This document shows, piece after piece, positions 16,565 through 25,197 of a stretch of DNA of 64,000 nt. The stretch spans positions 4,030,001-4,094,000 of the forward strand of contig NZ_CP011789.1 in the NCBI RefSeq assembly GCF_001636055.1. Direction: 5' to 3'. The notes below the pieces were generated by a model, which ran no database searches, was not told the DNA's origin, and saw only the letters and a program-made list of their open reading frames with translations. The stretch comes from Pseudomonas putida (lineage in GTDB: Bacteria; Pseudomonadota; Gammaproteobacteria; Pseudomonadales; Pseudomonadaceae). Within the stretch, counting starts at the first letter, position 1. Every line of letters starts with the position of its first letter. Made by a program: the position numbers and the translations under genes.

Positions 16565-16813
16565 TCACTCCGCTTCACGCTCAGCATGAGCCCATAGCCT
16601 GGCCGCCTCGGCGAGCTCCAGCATCTCGGCCAGCGCTCCAGCATCAACGTCCTGTCGGCGATGAGCGTAAACAGCCATTTCCGCCATCACGGCAGAGCGC
16701 CCGTCTGGATCGGTGATCATCGCCATCTGGTCGTTGAGCTCGACCATCCAGGGCTGCGGTATGCCCGCCGCGCTACTGTGCACGACACCACCAGGATTGC
16801 GCATAGAGTACAC
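16565..16813 (-). CDS. Phage left-end hypothetical protein
   Basis: 82 residues, alanine-rich helical protein (IPQPWMVELNDQMAM, GALAEMLELAEAARLWAHAE). The GTG at 16813 has GGAGG six bases upstream; ATG 16804 is the alternative. It overlaps the end of the 16773-17066 gene by about 40 bases in another frame, so the two are coupled. A copy exists at 13000-13248 in element A. Confidence 0.65.
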   Translation of the reverse strand: MYSMRNPGGVVHSSAAGIPQPWMVELNDQMAMITDPDGRSAVMAEMAVYAHRRQDVDAGALAEMLELAEAARLWAHAEREAE

Positions 16814-17066
16814 CGTCAACCTCCTCCACCCCGGTGATGTTCATTCCGCCCTGGGCCATTCCCGTAACGCGTGCGTCGTGTAGCCGCGGAATCACGTCTG
16901 GACCTGGGGTCGGATTGAACACCCAGGCGCCCAGGCACTGCCGACCGAGCACTGAACTGTGCCCGTACTCAATATGAACGTCAGCCCGCAGCGGCTGGAT
17001 CTTCGTGAGCTGTCCACTGGGGATCGCAACGCCGCGCACTCGGCGGCGAACAAGGAGGAAGTACAT
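16773..17066 (-). CDS. Phage hypothetical protein under a LexA box
   Basis: About 97 residues starting MYFLLVRRR and including GQLTKIQPLRADVHIEYGHS, GAWVFNPTPGPDVIPRL and YAQSWWCRAQ. The pattern suggests a conserved small phage protein, but I cannot name a domain. A LexA box lies a dozen bases upstream of the start, so SOS control is likely. It is divergent from the YedK-like gene. Only its last codons survive in element A. Confidence 0.6.
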   Translation of the reverse strand: MYFLLVRRRVRGVAIPSGQLTKIQPLRADVHIEYGHSSVLGRQCLGAWVFNPTPGPDVIPRLHDARVTGMAQGGMNITGVEEVDGVLYAQSWWCRAQ

Positions 17067-17078
17067 ACGGCACCAATA

Positions 17079-17094
17079 CTGTATATCGATACAG
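17079..17094. promoter_or_regulatory. LexA (SOS) box
   Basis: CTGTATATCGATACAG fits the gammaproteobacterial LexA consensus CTGT-N8-ACAG exactly and is nearly palindromic. It lies between divergent genes 16773-17066 (minus) and the YedK-like gene (plus), so it could control both. Confidence 0.85.
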
Positions 17095-17173
17095 TATTTG
17101 AGCATTGCACGCGCAGCCCGCGCCAGTACCGCCTGGCGGGCTATGCTTTGTGCTCGAGCAGGAGGGACGGGAA

Positions 17174-17836
17174 ATGTGTGGACGGCTGACCCAGTACCGG
17201 GGCATTCACGACTTCGTTGAGGTGCTGAGCATGCCGGAGGTGTGGAGGAACAACGTCGGTGACCAGGCGCTGCAGCGGTACAACATTGCGCCTACTACGC
17301 CCGTTGCTGTGCTGCGCTTTGATGAGGGAGGGCCGCGGGCGGACCTGGTGAGGTGGGGGTGGCGGCCGCACTGGGCAACCGATCGCGCCGCGCCGATCAA
17401 TGCCCGCGTCGAGAAGGTCGCTCACGGCCCGTTCTTCCGGGCCATCTGGCCGCATCGGGCTATTACGCCTATCGACGGCTGGTACGAGTGGGTTGATGAG
17501 GGTGGGCCGAAGAAACAGCCCTATTACATCCGGCGGCGGGACGGCCAGCCGGCGCTATGCGCCAGCATCGGTCAATTCACCGGCAACGAGCACGACGGTT
17601 TCGTCATCATCACGGCCGACGCCCAGGGCGGGCTTGTGGACGTGCACGACCGCCGGCCAGTGGTGCTTGAGCCGGAACTGGCTCGAGAGTGGATTGCAGC
17701 AGGCATGCCAAGCGAGCACGCAGAACAGATGGTGCTGAACCTGGGTGAACCAGCCGAGGCATTCGAGTGGTACAAGGTCAGCACAGCCGTAGGGAACGTG
17801 CGGAACCAAGGGCCTGAGCTGATATCGCCTCAGTGA
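17174..17836 (+). CDS. yedK: SOS response-associated peptidase (YedK/HMCES-like)
   Basis: 220 residues, usual length for the SRAP family. These proteins form a thiazolidine crosslink between Cys2 and abasic sites in single-stranded DNA, protecting them. Key features are present: MCGR start with Cys2, NIAPT, NARVE, the GWYEW glutamate, and HDRRP with the histidine. ATG 17174 is fixed by the need for Cys2 right after Met; the frame is open upstream. The LexA box about 80 bases upstream fits DNA-damage induction. Phage copies may protect replicating phage DNA, which is inference. Confidence 0.92.
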   Translation: MCGRLTQYRGIHDFVEVLSMPEVWRNNVGDQALQRYNIAPTTPVAVLRFDEGGPRADLVRWGWRPHWATDRAAPINARVEKVAHGPFFRAIWPHRAITPIDGWYEWVDEGGPKKQPYYIRRRDGQPALCASIGQFTGNEHDGFVIITADAQGGLVDVHDRRPVVLEPELAREWIAAGMPSEHAEQMVLNLGEPAEAFEWYKVSTAVGNVRNQGPELISPQ

Positions 17837-18048
17837 CGACTCAGCGGCGCTCGCCCCATGGCATCTGAGTGGTACTGATGGGCCGCCTTGATCTGCGATT
17901 CCAAGATCAGCCGCAAGCGCTCCACTTCCTGCGCAGGCAATCCAGCCTCTTGTGCCTCAAGATGGCGCCTCATAGCCTCCTCAACATCCTTGTAGACCTG
18001 ATGGTCTGGCATCACGATTTCGCGCTTGTCCTTCATGCTCGCCTCCAT
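17830..18048 (-). CDS. Small phage protein, paralogue of its neighbour
   Basis: 72 residues, helical and charged, ending ESQIKAAHQYHSDAMGRAP. Its C-terminal half resembles that of the 18054-18287 product (ADRLYRQVTEYQLIATGKAP), so the two look like tandem duplicates. It overlaps the 3' end of the yedK-like gene by a few bases. Function unknown. Confidence 0.6.
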   Translation of the reverse strand: MEASMKDKREIVMPDHQVYKDVEEAMRRHLEAQEAGLPAQEVERLRLILESQIKAAHQYHSDAMGRAPLSRH

Positions 18049-18053
18049 GGCGA

Positions 18054-18287
18054 TCAGTGAATGATATGAGGTGCCTTGCCGGTAGCGATGAGCTGATACT
18101 CGGTCACCTGGCGGTAAAGCCGATCGGCCAATACTCGGTGCCGCTCGACATCCTCGGGGGACTCACCATCAGCCACGGCCTGCTGCAGGCGTCGATTGGC
18201 ATCAAGCGCCTGACGAAGTAACTCCTCACCTGCAGCAACCATTCCTTCGAGCGTACGTTTCACCGATACATCCCAGTTGTCGAACAT
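18054..18287 (-). CDS. Small phage protein, paralogue of its neighbour
   Basis: 77 residues, mostly helical (VKRTLEGMVAAGEELLRQAL, SPEDVERHRVLADRLYRQVT). It is separated by five bases from the downstream paralogue, so they form a two-gene operon. No known domain. Confidence 0.6.
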   Translation of the reverse strand: MFDNWDVSVKRTLEGMVAAGEELLRQALDANRRLQQAVADGESPEDVERHRVLADRLYRQVTEYQLIATGKAPHIIH

Positions 18288-18434
18288 ACAATTGTAGATG
18301 GCATAAGCGTGACGTTATCCTCCTGCCGTACCCCTGCCCCCCAAAATCAGCCCAAAAGAAGGCAGGGCTATGGGCTGCACGCTGCTCCATGGCCCGTATA
18401 ATGCGCCGCTCATATATTCGGGAAATGAGTGAAA

Positions 18435-19448
18435 ATGGGAATACCACCACTCTATCAGGTAGGGGCCCTAGCGCGCCGTTGCAAGGTAACCATTAGAACC
18501 CTCCATCACTATGATGAAATAGGCCTCATCAAGCCAGCTGCACGCACGCAGGCGGGGTATCGTCTCTACGCCGAGTCCGCGGTTGAGCAAATAAACGCAA
18601 TCCAAACACTCCAAGAGACAGGACTGTCGCTGGAGAGCATTAAGCGCCTCCTGACCACTCCTAGCCAGCAGAGCATAGAAGCCATTTCAATCCAGCTCTC
18701 TCGGATCGATGAAGATATGGCGCTGATGAAACAGCGCAAAGCGAAGCTGTCTGTCCTTGCCGCTGGGCTGACCGCCGGCATAGTCAATGATCGCTTCCCC
18801 TGGCCCAACGCCGTAACACTACTTGAACACTATCGCAAAGCGTTCACGGAAGCTGAGCTACTGAAAATTCTTGGGCGCTGGGCTCTTGCTCGAAATCTGT
18901 TCGAACGCCTGATAGAAGAACTCCAGGCGGTAATGGCAGAGGGTTTGGACTACCACAAGCCGAAGGTCCAGCGTTTGGCCGCACGCTGGATGGATGCAGC
19001 AATGCTATGGATGGATGGAGACATTGAGGTAGCAAGAAGATGGAGCAATCTGCATGAAAAAGACCATGGTCAGCGTGACCACGTCGGACTGGACACTAGC
19101 CTGCTTGCCTACATCACTCCGGCCATAGAGTTGCGCATGGATGCATTGCGACGTCATCTGACCGAGGAAGACATCCTTAGCCTGGATAAAAGACTTGCCA
19201 GGGAGTGGAGTGAATTCGGCCGCCGCGCCGACCAATTGCTCAAGGCCGGCGACTCAGTGAGTCCGCTGGAAATCGACAGCCTGATAACGCAATACCATTC
19301 GCTTGTAGACAAGATGACCAGAGGCAATTGCGCGCTCGCCAGAAAGCTCCAGATGGCCTATCGCTGTGAGCCTATCTTGCAGATCGGGCATCCGGTTCCT
19401 GCACGCGTTCGAGAATGGCTTGCAAAGCACCTTCAGAAACAGGCTTGA
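18435..19448 (+). CDS. MerR-family regulator with long C-terminal domain
   Basis: 337 residues. The N-terminal MerR winged helix (YQVGALARRCKVTIRTLHHY, GLIKP, GYRLY) is followed by a dimerisation helix and a roughly 220-residue helical domain of the TipAS type, which usually senses an organic ligand. Starts are ATG 18435 or GTG 18429. The methyltransferase gene follows after 58 bases on the same strand, a likely target or co-regulated gene. The pair sits in the left arm of the prophage and is probably cargo. Confidence 0.85.
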   Translation: MGIPPLYQVGALARRCKVTIRTLHHYDEIGLIKPAARTQAGYRLYAESAVEQINAIQTLQETGLSLESIKRLLTTPSQQSIEAISIQLSRIDEDMALMKQRKAKLSVLAAGLTAGIVNDRFPWPNAVTLLEHYRKAFTEAELLKILGRWALARNLFERLIEELQAVMAEGLDYHKPKVQRLAARWMDAAMLWMDGDIEVARRWSNLHEKDHGQRDHVGLDTSLLAYITPAIELRMDALRRHLTEEDILSLDKRLAREWSEFGRRADQLLKAGDSVSPLEIDSLITQYHSLVDKMTRGNCALARKLQMAYRCEPILQIGHPVPARVREWLAKHLQKQA

Positions 19449-19506
19449 CCCTCACGCTAAGGGGAGGCTTTACAGTGCCGGCGAAACCATTCACCGGAGC
19501 ACTACT

Positions 19507-20367
19507 GTGACCTCGCAAGATATCCCCAACCGCCCCTCCTCAGCGCTACGTGTGGCAATGGCGCGTGCCGTCCATCAATTACTGGACGACCCGGTCGTTT
19601 TTGACGATCCATACGCGCTCGAGGTGTTGCCCTCACCCGTCCAAAGCATGCTGCAAAAAGATCCGTTTCAGTTCAATGAGCCCGTGATGCGCTCTTTGCG
19701 GGCAGCCGTTGTTGCACGCAGCCGCTACAGCGAAGACTTGCTGTTGAACTCCAGGAACATGGATCTACGCCAATATGTGATTCTTGGGGCTGGACTCGAC
19801 ACCTATGCGCTACGTAACGAGGACGAGAGCCTGGTTGTATTCGAGGTAGACCTCCACACTACCCAAGAGCAAAAGAGAAAAGCGATAGGTGGATTAAGTT
19901 CGGGCGCCAATTCGGTACGCTATGTTCCATGTGACCTGCGCAAAGACGCGTTGCTACCACGCCTGGTCGAGAACGGACTGGAAGCACAACAACCTGTCTT
20001 TGTTGCATGGCTTGGCGTGACCCCTTACCTCACGAGAGAACAGATCGTCGAAACGCTAAAGTCGCTGGCCCACTTGCCGGAGGGAAGCCAAATAGTTTTC
20101 GATTATCGGGTCTCACCGGAGCGGCTTCCTCCAATTGAACGAGCAATTGAAAGTCATGCTGCGAATCTGTTTGCTCAGATGGGAGAACCATGGCTCTCAA
20201 GCTTTGACCCAGAGGAAATGAGCGCGCTACTCAGTTCGATCGGTTTTACCTTACGAGAAAATCTAGACGCTAGCGCAATCAATCACCGATATTTCGCACG
20301 CCGTAAAGACGGTCTACAGGCGACCGGCGCGGGTTTCCGTCTGCTCCACGCAGTGCGCAACTGCTAA
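19507..20367 (+). CDS. SAM-dependent methyltransferase, LCM/TIGR00027 type
   Basis: 286 residues with the leucine-carboxymethyltransferase-like fold. Seen motifs are SALRVAMARAVHQLLDDP at the start, a YVILGAGLDTYALR glycine-rich SAM loop, VFEVDLHTTQEQKR with the acidic SAM ribose contact, and PVFVAWLGVTPYLTREQI. GTG 19507 is chosen because GGAG is well spaced; the upstream frame overlaps merR. The substrate is unknown; the family includes polyketide and small-molecule O-methyltransferases. Confidence 0.82.
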   Translation: MTSQDIPNRPSSALRVAMARAVHQLLDDPVVFDDPYALEVLPSPVQSMLQKDPFQFNEPVMRSLRAAVVARSRYSEDLLLNSRNMDLRQYVILGAGLDTYALRNEDESLVVFEVDLHTTQEQKRKAIGGLSSGANSVRYVPCDLRKDALLPRLVENGLEAQQPVFVAWLGVTPYLTREQIVETLKSLAHLPEGSQIVFDYRVSPERLPPIERAIESHAANLFAQMGEPWLSSFDPEEMSALLSSIGFTLRENLDASAINHRYFARRKDGLQATGAGFRLLHAVRNC

Positions 20368-20545
20368 ACCGTAAATAGAAACTAACTGCTCACCTCTTCG
20401 GATCTTGACTGTCGTTTACCGCGTTTTGGTAATGAAACCATAGATCAACGGCTTCGCTTCACTTGTTCGGCGCCCAGCCACAACGCACTCGAGTATTCCT
20501 TTTCAAGCATCGTATAGCCTGCGACTGGAGGCTATACGTGCCTCT

Positions 20546-21073
20546 TCAAAACTCTTCGCCTGCTCTCCAAACCATCGCACATCTGCTTCCCGCGGGAAAT
20601 CCGTGTTCATACTCTTCACTCAACAGTGTTGACAGCCTTTCATCGACCTGCTGCTCGGACTCAATCTGAAAACCGAGACGAGAGTAGAATGGAGCATTCC
20701 ACGGTACGTGTCTGAAGGTCGTAAGAGTCACCGCACGCAACCCCTTCAACCCAACAAATTCCTGCACTACCTGTACGAGTTTTCGCCCTATCCCCTGTCC
20801 CTGCATGGTCTGGCGGACGGAAAGCTCATGGACGTGAAGGTCTCTACCGTAAAGATCAGCACTGAGAAAGCCCTGCGGGCGATTATCGGCATCAATAGCC
20901 ACCCAGCACATCGAGCGTTTGATAAGCTCAAGATGTCGTTCAACGGGTATAGGGGGAGAATCAGCGAGCCAGCTTAACCCCTTGAAAACACGAAACGCTT
21001 GCGCAGCAGAACTCTCAATTGGCGGTAAGAGGCGTGCATCTTCGGGCACAGCAAAGCGGACAGTAGTGGACAT
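20546..21073 (-). CDS. GNAT N-acetyltransferase
   Basis: 175 residues with the GNAT fold. The acetyl-CoA motif A reads VRQTMQGQGIGRKLVQVV, followed by LTTFRHVPWNAPFYSRLGF (motif B). It resembles chromosomal GNATs of broad or unknown substrate. It converges with the methyltransferase and probably belongs to the accessory arm of the prophage. Confidence 0.85.
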   Translation of the reverse strand: MSTTVRFAVPEDARLLPPIESSAAQAFRVFKGLSWLADSPPIPVERHLELIKRSMCWVAIDADNRPQGFLSADLYGRDLHVHELSVRQTMQGQGIGRKLVQVVQEFVGLKGLRAVTLTTFRHVPWNAPFYSRLGFQIESEQQVDERLSTLLSEEYEHGFPAGSRCAMVWRAGEEF

Positions 21074-21358
21074 ATCTACGAGTACTTCCGAAAACAGGAT
21101 TGCAGAATGGATGGCAAATTATCGCATTACCAAGCGATCCAGGCCTGCGAATGGTCAGGTGGCTAGCATAATTTCAAACGCCCCTCAATTCCAATCCAGT
21201 TACTCCCCTGATTCACAAAGACGAGAACGATATCCAAGCTAAACCAAATGAATGTGGCGCCGTTAGTGCGCAGTCGCATGTCATCATACAGACTAAACTT
21301 GCATTATCCTCTCTTGAGTCTATTCTCACGACATAGCACTCTCTTGCCGGAGATAGAC

Positions 21359-21799
21359 ATGCATTCAAGATCATCTTGGGTAATTTATTTCAGCCTTTGC
21401 TTCGCGCATCCGATGCAAGCGATGGCGGAGTACGACAAGTCCAAATTAATCGATGCCATGGTTCCTTACGTAGCCATCAACGATGTGATGGAAAAGATAT
21501 CACGGAGACAATGCAGCTCTGCCGTACACTTTGAGAACACCGCCAGAGGGGCCATTCAGGAGACCACAGCACGGTTTAAGAGTCAGGATCAAGACTGGGT
21601 CAGATCCTACTTCTCCAGCCCTAACGGTAAAGCAAGGCTCGCAACCAACGATACGTATATCGAACGCTTCTTATCAGATGCAAAAAAAGAAGGCATGGAT
21701 GAACATACCGCCTGCGCGACCCTAGCTGGTATGGTGCTGACGCTGCACCACCAAGCTAAAGAGGCTTGGGTAAGAGCGGTCATGGATCACAGCCGGTAG
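21359..21799 (+). CDS. Exported hypothetical protein
   Basis: 146 residues. An N-terminal signal peptide runs from MHSRSSWVIYFSLCF to about QAMA. The mature part contains two cysteines (RRQCSSA, HTACATL) that could form a disulfide. ATG 21359 has GGAG upstream and places the signal correctly; the frame is open from 21248. It lies just before the lysis genes on the opposite strand. Function unknown. Confidence 0.55.
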   Translation: MHSRSSWVIYFSLCFAHPMQAMAEYDKSKLIDAMVPYVAINDVMEKISRRQCSSAVHFENTARGAIQETTARFKSQDQDWVRSYFSSPNGKARLATNDTYIERFLSDAKKEGMDEHTACATLAGMVLTLHHQAKEAWVRAVMDHSR

Positions 21800-21810
21800 A
21801 CTCTTAAGCA

Positions 21811-22095
21811 TCAGCGACAGGAAGATACAGACGCCTCAAGCAAACGCTCGTACCCGATCCTCTGACGGCGCTCAGCCAGCAGCGCACGCACCTTCACTTC
21901 CAAGCTATCGGACTTACGCAGGCCGGCAGCCGCCCACAGCGGCACAGCCACTTCCGGCGCACGGCACGGTACCTGCACCGGAACCTCGACGCGCACGGTT
22001 CGCATTTCCGGCTCAATTTGCGCTGCGCAGCCGGTAAGCAGCAGAAAACCTGCGAGCACCCCCACCCCTCGCAGGAATCGCCTTGCAATGCTCAT
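21811..22095 (-). CDS. Rz1: Rz1-like outer-membrane spanin
   Basis: 94-residue lipoprotein with lipobox LLTGC near residue 22 and a proline/valine-containing stretch (VEVPVQVPCRAPEV). It overlaps the stop of the Rz-like gene by four bases instead of being fully embedded. Outer-membrane subunits of this kind pair with Rz to fuse the two membranes at lysis. It is the last gene of the late operon. Confidence 0.8.
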   Translation of the reverse strand: MSIARRFLRGVGVLAGFLLLTGCAAQIEPEMRTVRVEVPVQVPCRAPEVAVPLWAAAGLRKSDSLEVKVRALLAERRQRIGYERLLEASVSSCR

Positions 22096-22454
22096 AGTCC
22101 AAGCTCCTTGTCGATGATCGAGGAAGCGGCGGCACACTGATCGCCACCGGTGCGTTCCTGCTGCAGGCGGTTCGCCGCAGCGTAGTCGTCCTGTGCGCTG
22201 GCCTTGGCCTCACTCAACGCTTGCTCTGCCATGGCCTGGCGCTCCTTCGCGGCCAGGGTCAGGTCGCCGAGTGCCTTGCCCTGCTCCTGCGCCAGGCCGG
22301 CCAAGTTTTCGCGCGCGGCGGCGCACTGGGCGGCCTGGTCCTGCTGGTGGTCGAGCAATGGCCGGAAGTGGCTGGTGGTGGCCCAGGTGCCAATGGCCAT
22401 GCCCAGCAGGATCAGCAGGCCGGCGCCGGCGAGGCGAAGCAGCCAGGCGCTCAT
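22092..22454 (-). CDS. Rz: Rz-like inner-membrane spanin
   Basis: 120 residues with one N-terminal membrane helix (LLRLAGAGLLILLGMAIGTW) and a long periplasmic coiled coil, the standard i-spanin layout. Coupled to the endolysin upstream and Rz1 downstream by four-base overlaps. Confidence 0.82.
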   Translation of the reverse strand: MSAWLLRLAGAGLLILLGMAIGTWATTSHFRPLLDHQQDQAAQCAAARENLAGLAQEQGKALGDLTLAAKERQAMAEQALSEAKASAQDDYAAANRLQQERTGGDQCAAASSIIDKELGL

Positions 22455-23098
22455 GCCAGCACCTTGACCGCGAGGTCATACAGCGCTTTCCGCTCAGCAG
22501 TGCCATGCGGAACGCGGCCTGGCTTGCCGGTGTTGATGATGCTGCCGATATCCTGAAAACGCCCGGTGTCTGCCAGTTCGTTCAGGCCGTGCTGTGACCA
22601 CCACCAGGCGGCGGAAGCGGCTGCGTGTTCGGGCTGCTCGAGCAGCTCAGGTTGTTCGAGCAGGGGCAGGCCCAGGGCCTGGCCAGCGGCGCGGTAGTTG
22701 TCGCGGCCGGTCAGCTGGATCAGGCCGCGCCCGCGGAATCGCCAGCCATCGCCGGACGACTCAGGACCGTTGCCCATCCGGCCGCCGTATACGGCATTGC
22801 CCAGGCGCTCAGGCTTTCCGCCCAGTTCGTCCGCCCGCGGCACAAGGGATCGCCAGCGGCTGCCAGCAGGAGATGCCTGTCCGACCTGGCGAATACGATC
22901 GGCGCGGTAGTTCAGGCTCTCGACCAGGTTGCGCAGCTGTCCCGACTCATGGCCTACCTGGGCCAGGAATGCAGCCTGGCGGACTCGGCTGTCGATGCGC
23001 CAGCGCGCCATAGCCCGGTTCAGTGCAGGCACAAAAATTCCCGCGACTGGGCGGGCATTGGGGAGGATCTGCAGCAGCTGCTGCTCAGTGATCGGCAT
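22451..23098 (-). CDS. Endolysin, glycoside hydrolase family 19
   Basis: 215 residues. The chitinase-like GH19 muramidase fold is shown by FLAQVGHESGQ, with the catalytic Glu, followed by YGGRMGNG and GWRFRGRGLIQLTGRDNY. No signal peptide or SAR segment is visible, so export must depend on a holin. ATG 23098 has GGAGAAA upstream; a longer frame exists. No holin is adjacent; candidates are the membrane proteins near 48 kb. Confidence 0.88.
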   Translation of the reverse strand: MPITEQQLLQILPNARPVAGIFVPALNRAMARWRIDSRVRQAAFLAQVGHESGQLRNLVESLNYRADRIRQVGQASPAGSRWRSLVPRADELGGKPERLGNAVYGGRMGNGPESSGDGWRFRGRGLIQLTGRDNYRAAGQALGLPLLEQPELLEQPEHAAASAAWWWSQHGLNELADTGRFQDIGSIINTGKPGRVPHGTAERKALYDLAVKVLA

Positions 23099-23113
23099 TC
23101 GGGTTTCTCCAGG

Positions 23114-23139
23114 CAAAAAAATACCGCCTCGTGGGCGGT
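23114..23139 (-). terminator. Hairpin upstream of the lysin gene
   Basis: On the minus strand ACCGCC/GGCGGT around a short loop, then seven T. It sits inside the late operon between the tail-fibre-assembly and lysin genes, so full late expression requires read-through. Confidence 0.7.
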
Positions 23140-23159
23140 CGGTGGGCACTTGTGGACGG

Positions 23160-23498
23160 TCAAACGGGTCTTACTGGACGGTGCTCTTGATCGGGGAAGA
23201 ATTCGGCGCCTTCCACCCATCGGCGCAGGGCCTTGCGGTAGTCTTTCCAGGCTTCTTGAGTGGCAACAGCCATGTCGTCGCCGTCTTCGTGCATCAGTAG
23301 CTGATCGGCCACGACAGCCATTTCAGCGGCCACCCATACAGCCTCGCGCCCCATTTGTTCATCGCGGTGCTTCTTGCTCAACAAATCATCTACTTCAGCC
23401 TGAGTGAGCAGCACCAGCTGAGGCAGAATGGCCGAATCCTCGGTCTCGTCCTCATAGGCAAAGATCTGACCTGTTTCTGGCTCATTGAAATACCTCAT
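23160..23498 (-). CDS. Tail fibre assembly-like protein
   Basis: 112 residues starting MRYFNEPETGQIFAYE, followed by a segment ending QAWKDYRKALRRW-like (here EAWKDYRKALRRWVEGAEFF), the pattern of phage tail-fibre assembly chaperones. Start overlaps the tail fibre stop by four bases, with GGAGAG upstream. It probably assists fibre trimerisation. Confidence 0.7.
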   Translation of the reverse strand: MRYFNEPETGQIFAYEDETEDSAILPQLVLLTQAEVDDLLSKKHRDEQMGREAVWVAAEMAVVADQLLMHEDGDDMAVATQEAWKDYRKALRRWVEGAEFFPDQEHRPVRPV

Positions 23499-24508
23499 CG
23501 CAGTTCTCTCCACTCGATTATTGCCGCCGATCCATTACCGATTGCTATGTTGTAGTAGCAGCCATGGGGGATCAAAATCTCAGGCATTTCTATATAGTTC
23601 CCAGCCGCAGCGGAGTATCCACCGCGAACCGTGATGGCATTGGAAGCCCCATCCGGCCCTAAAATATTGACGTAGACCGAAACGTTGGGGTTATTGGTGG
23701 GGCCGAATAGCCCTGCTATTTGAATAGGCCGGCCGGTTGCGTTTCGGTAGTTGATCCCAGTAGTACGATTGGGGGTCAAGTTATACCAAAGCTGCCCGTG
23801 TCCGAAGGGAGTGGTATCAACCCACTCTGCAGGCCAAGGGGTCGAGGCACCCGGCCTGGCGCGCTCAAAACTGCGAAAGGCAGAGCTTTCTACGGACACA
23901 ATCCTCTGATATTCAACATCAGAGCGCTTCCTGTAGGTCAACATACCGTACGCAACAGGGCTGTTAGACGGGGTGGCCACAAAGTAGTCCCCATTTGGAA
24001 CGGTCAGCGCATTGAGATTGGGTGATTGCAGGTACGGAACATCGCCACCCACGCCGTGATCTCCCACCTTCAGCGCACGGCCAACAGTTGTGTCGAGGTC
24101 ACTGGTGGTCAGCGCCGCAAAGGCCGCCGTACCTAAGTCACTGAGAAAAGCTTCCCGCCCCCAGTCGGCCCATTGGCCATTGACCACGTTGTATCCCCGC
24201 CCCGCCCGGCGACCGCTGAACATGTCGAGAGCACTCTGAACCACATATCCGCCTATAGTCACGACGTAGATAAGGGGGAAGATCATAAGCGGCGGTCTGT
24301 TTGCAGCGGTGCCAGAAGCAGCGCTCCACCAACCTTCGGTCATTGCCTGATTGCAGTCATCGTTAGGGACTGGTCGGCCGATGGGGGCAGAAACCCCAAT
24401 AGTGTCCAAGAACTGCGAGTTGTTGTTGATCCTCGTGAACGCGGTGCGCGGGTCATCACCGTCCAGGGCCGAGGGCGGCGTGCCGAGATTTACCTGTTGA
24501 AGTGCCAT
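23495..24508 (-). CDS. Tail fibre protein
   Basis: 337 residues. The N-terminal segment (MALQQVNLGTPPSALDGDDP, then TAFTRINNN) is typical of Pseudomonas phage fibre attachment regions. The middle and distal parts are rich in Gly, Asn and Thr and include a pyocin-knob-like stretch (LWYNLTPNRTTGINY). Likely host-receptor binding. ATG 24508 gives the family N-terminus; the longer frame lacks support. Confidence 0.75.
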   Translation of the reverse strand: MALQQVNLGTPPSALDGDDPRTAFTRINNNSQFLDTIGVSAPIGRPVPNDDCNQAMTEGWWSAASGTAANRPPLMIFPLIYVVTIGGYVVQSALDMFSGRRAGRGYNVVNGQWADWGREAFLSDLGTAAFAALTTSDLDTTVGRALKVGDHGVGGDVPYLQSPNLNALTVPNGDYFVATPSNSPVAYGMLTYRKRSDVEYQRIVSVESSAFRSFERARPGASTPWPAEWVDTTPFGHGQLWYNLTPNRTTGINYRNATGRPIQIAGLFGPTNNPNVSVYVNILGPDGASNAITVRGGYSAAAGNYIEMPEILIPHGCYYNIAIGNGSAAIIEWRELR

Positions 24509-24519
24509 CGAAGCCTCAT

Positions 24520-25197
24520 TCAGTCGAAGTTGGTGACGTCCACGATCATCATCGTGGGGGCTGCCATTGGTGGAGAGTTCGGTGGTGGCGGAGTACCACC
24601 GCCACCGGTGGGCCTTGAGGAAATGGGTAGTTCGCCCACGGTGCAAGAACTGGGGCCGACCGTGATCCCGTATGACATTTGCACCCAGTAGGGAACACCC
24701 GCCTGGGCAGCCCCAACCCCACGTTTAGGGAAATGACCAAGCCCAGCCGCAAAGCTTCTGGATGTGCTCGGCCACGGAACAGAAGTACCTGGGCCGGCAT
24801 TTCGGGAGATTCCGCTGACCCGTAGAAAGTTGCTGTCAGAGTCGAAAGTGAGAACGCCTGCCTCGCTGAAGAACTGCAACCCCGAGGTTGAATGCAAGAT
24901 TTCCTGATCAGCGAAGCCGTATATGCGTAGAGCTACTTGCGCCGAGACTTTAAACCTCCAGGTGGTTCCAACCTTCGACCAGAGGGCAACAAAAACAGGG
25001 GTGTCAGAAGAAAAAAACAAGCTTCTGACATTGCTTGGAACTGCAATATCAAAGTAATACCCAACGGACACAAACGGCCCGGTATTTGCTGTAAAGGGTC
25101 CAGCATATGACGTTCGAAACGCGAGAGTCGCAACTCGGACCTCCGCGTCTATTTGGAAAACGCCGTCATCAAACCAGATGGTTCCACCTGCTGGCAT
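24520..25197 (-). CDS. Tail-tip associated hypothetical protein
   Basis: 225 residues, beta-rich, ending with a glycine/proline linker (TGGGGTPPPPNSPP) and MMIVDVTNFD. It lies between the fibre gene and the J-like gene, and its start overlaps the upstream gene by one base. Probably a virion tail-tip component; no named domain. Confidence 0.6.
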   Translation of the reverse strand: MPAGGTIWFDDGVFQIDAEVRVATLAFRTSYAGPFTANTGPFVSVGYYFDIAVPSNVRSLFFSSDTPVFVALWSKVGTTWRFKVSAQVALRIYGFADQEILHSTSGLQFFSEAGVLTFDSDSNFLRVSGISRNAGPGTSVPWPSTSRSFAAGLGHFPKRGVGAAQAGVPYWVQMSYGITVGPSSCTVGELPISSRPTGGGGTPPPPNSPPMAAPTMMIVDVTNFD

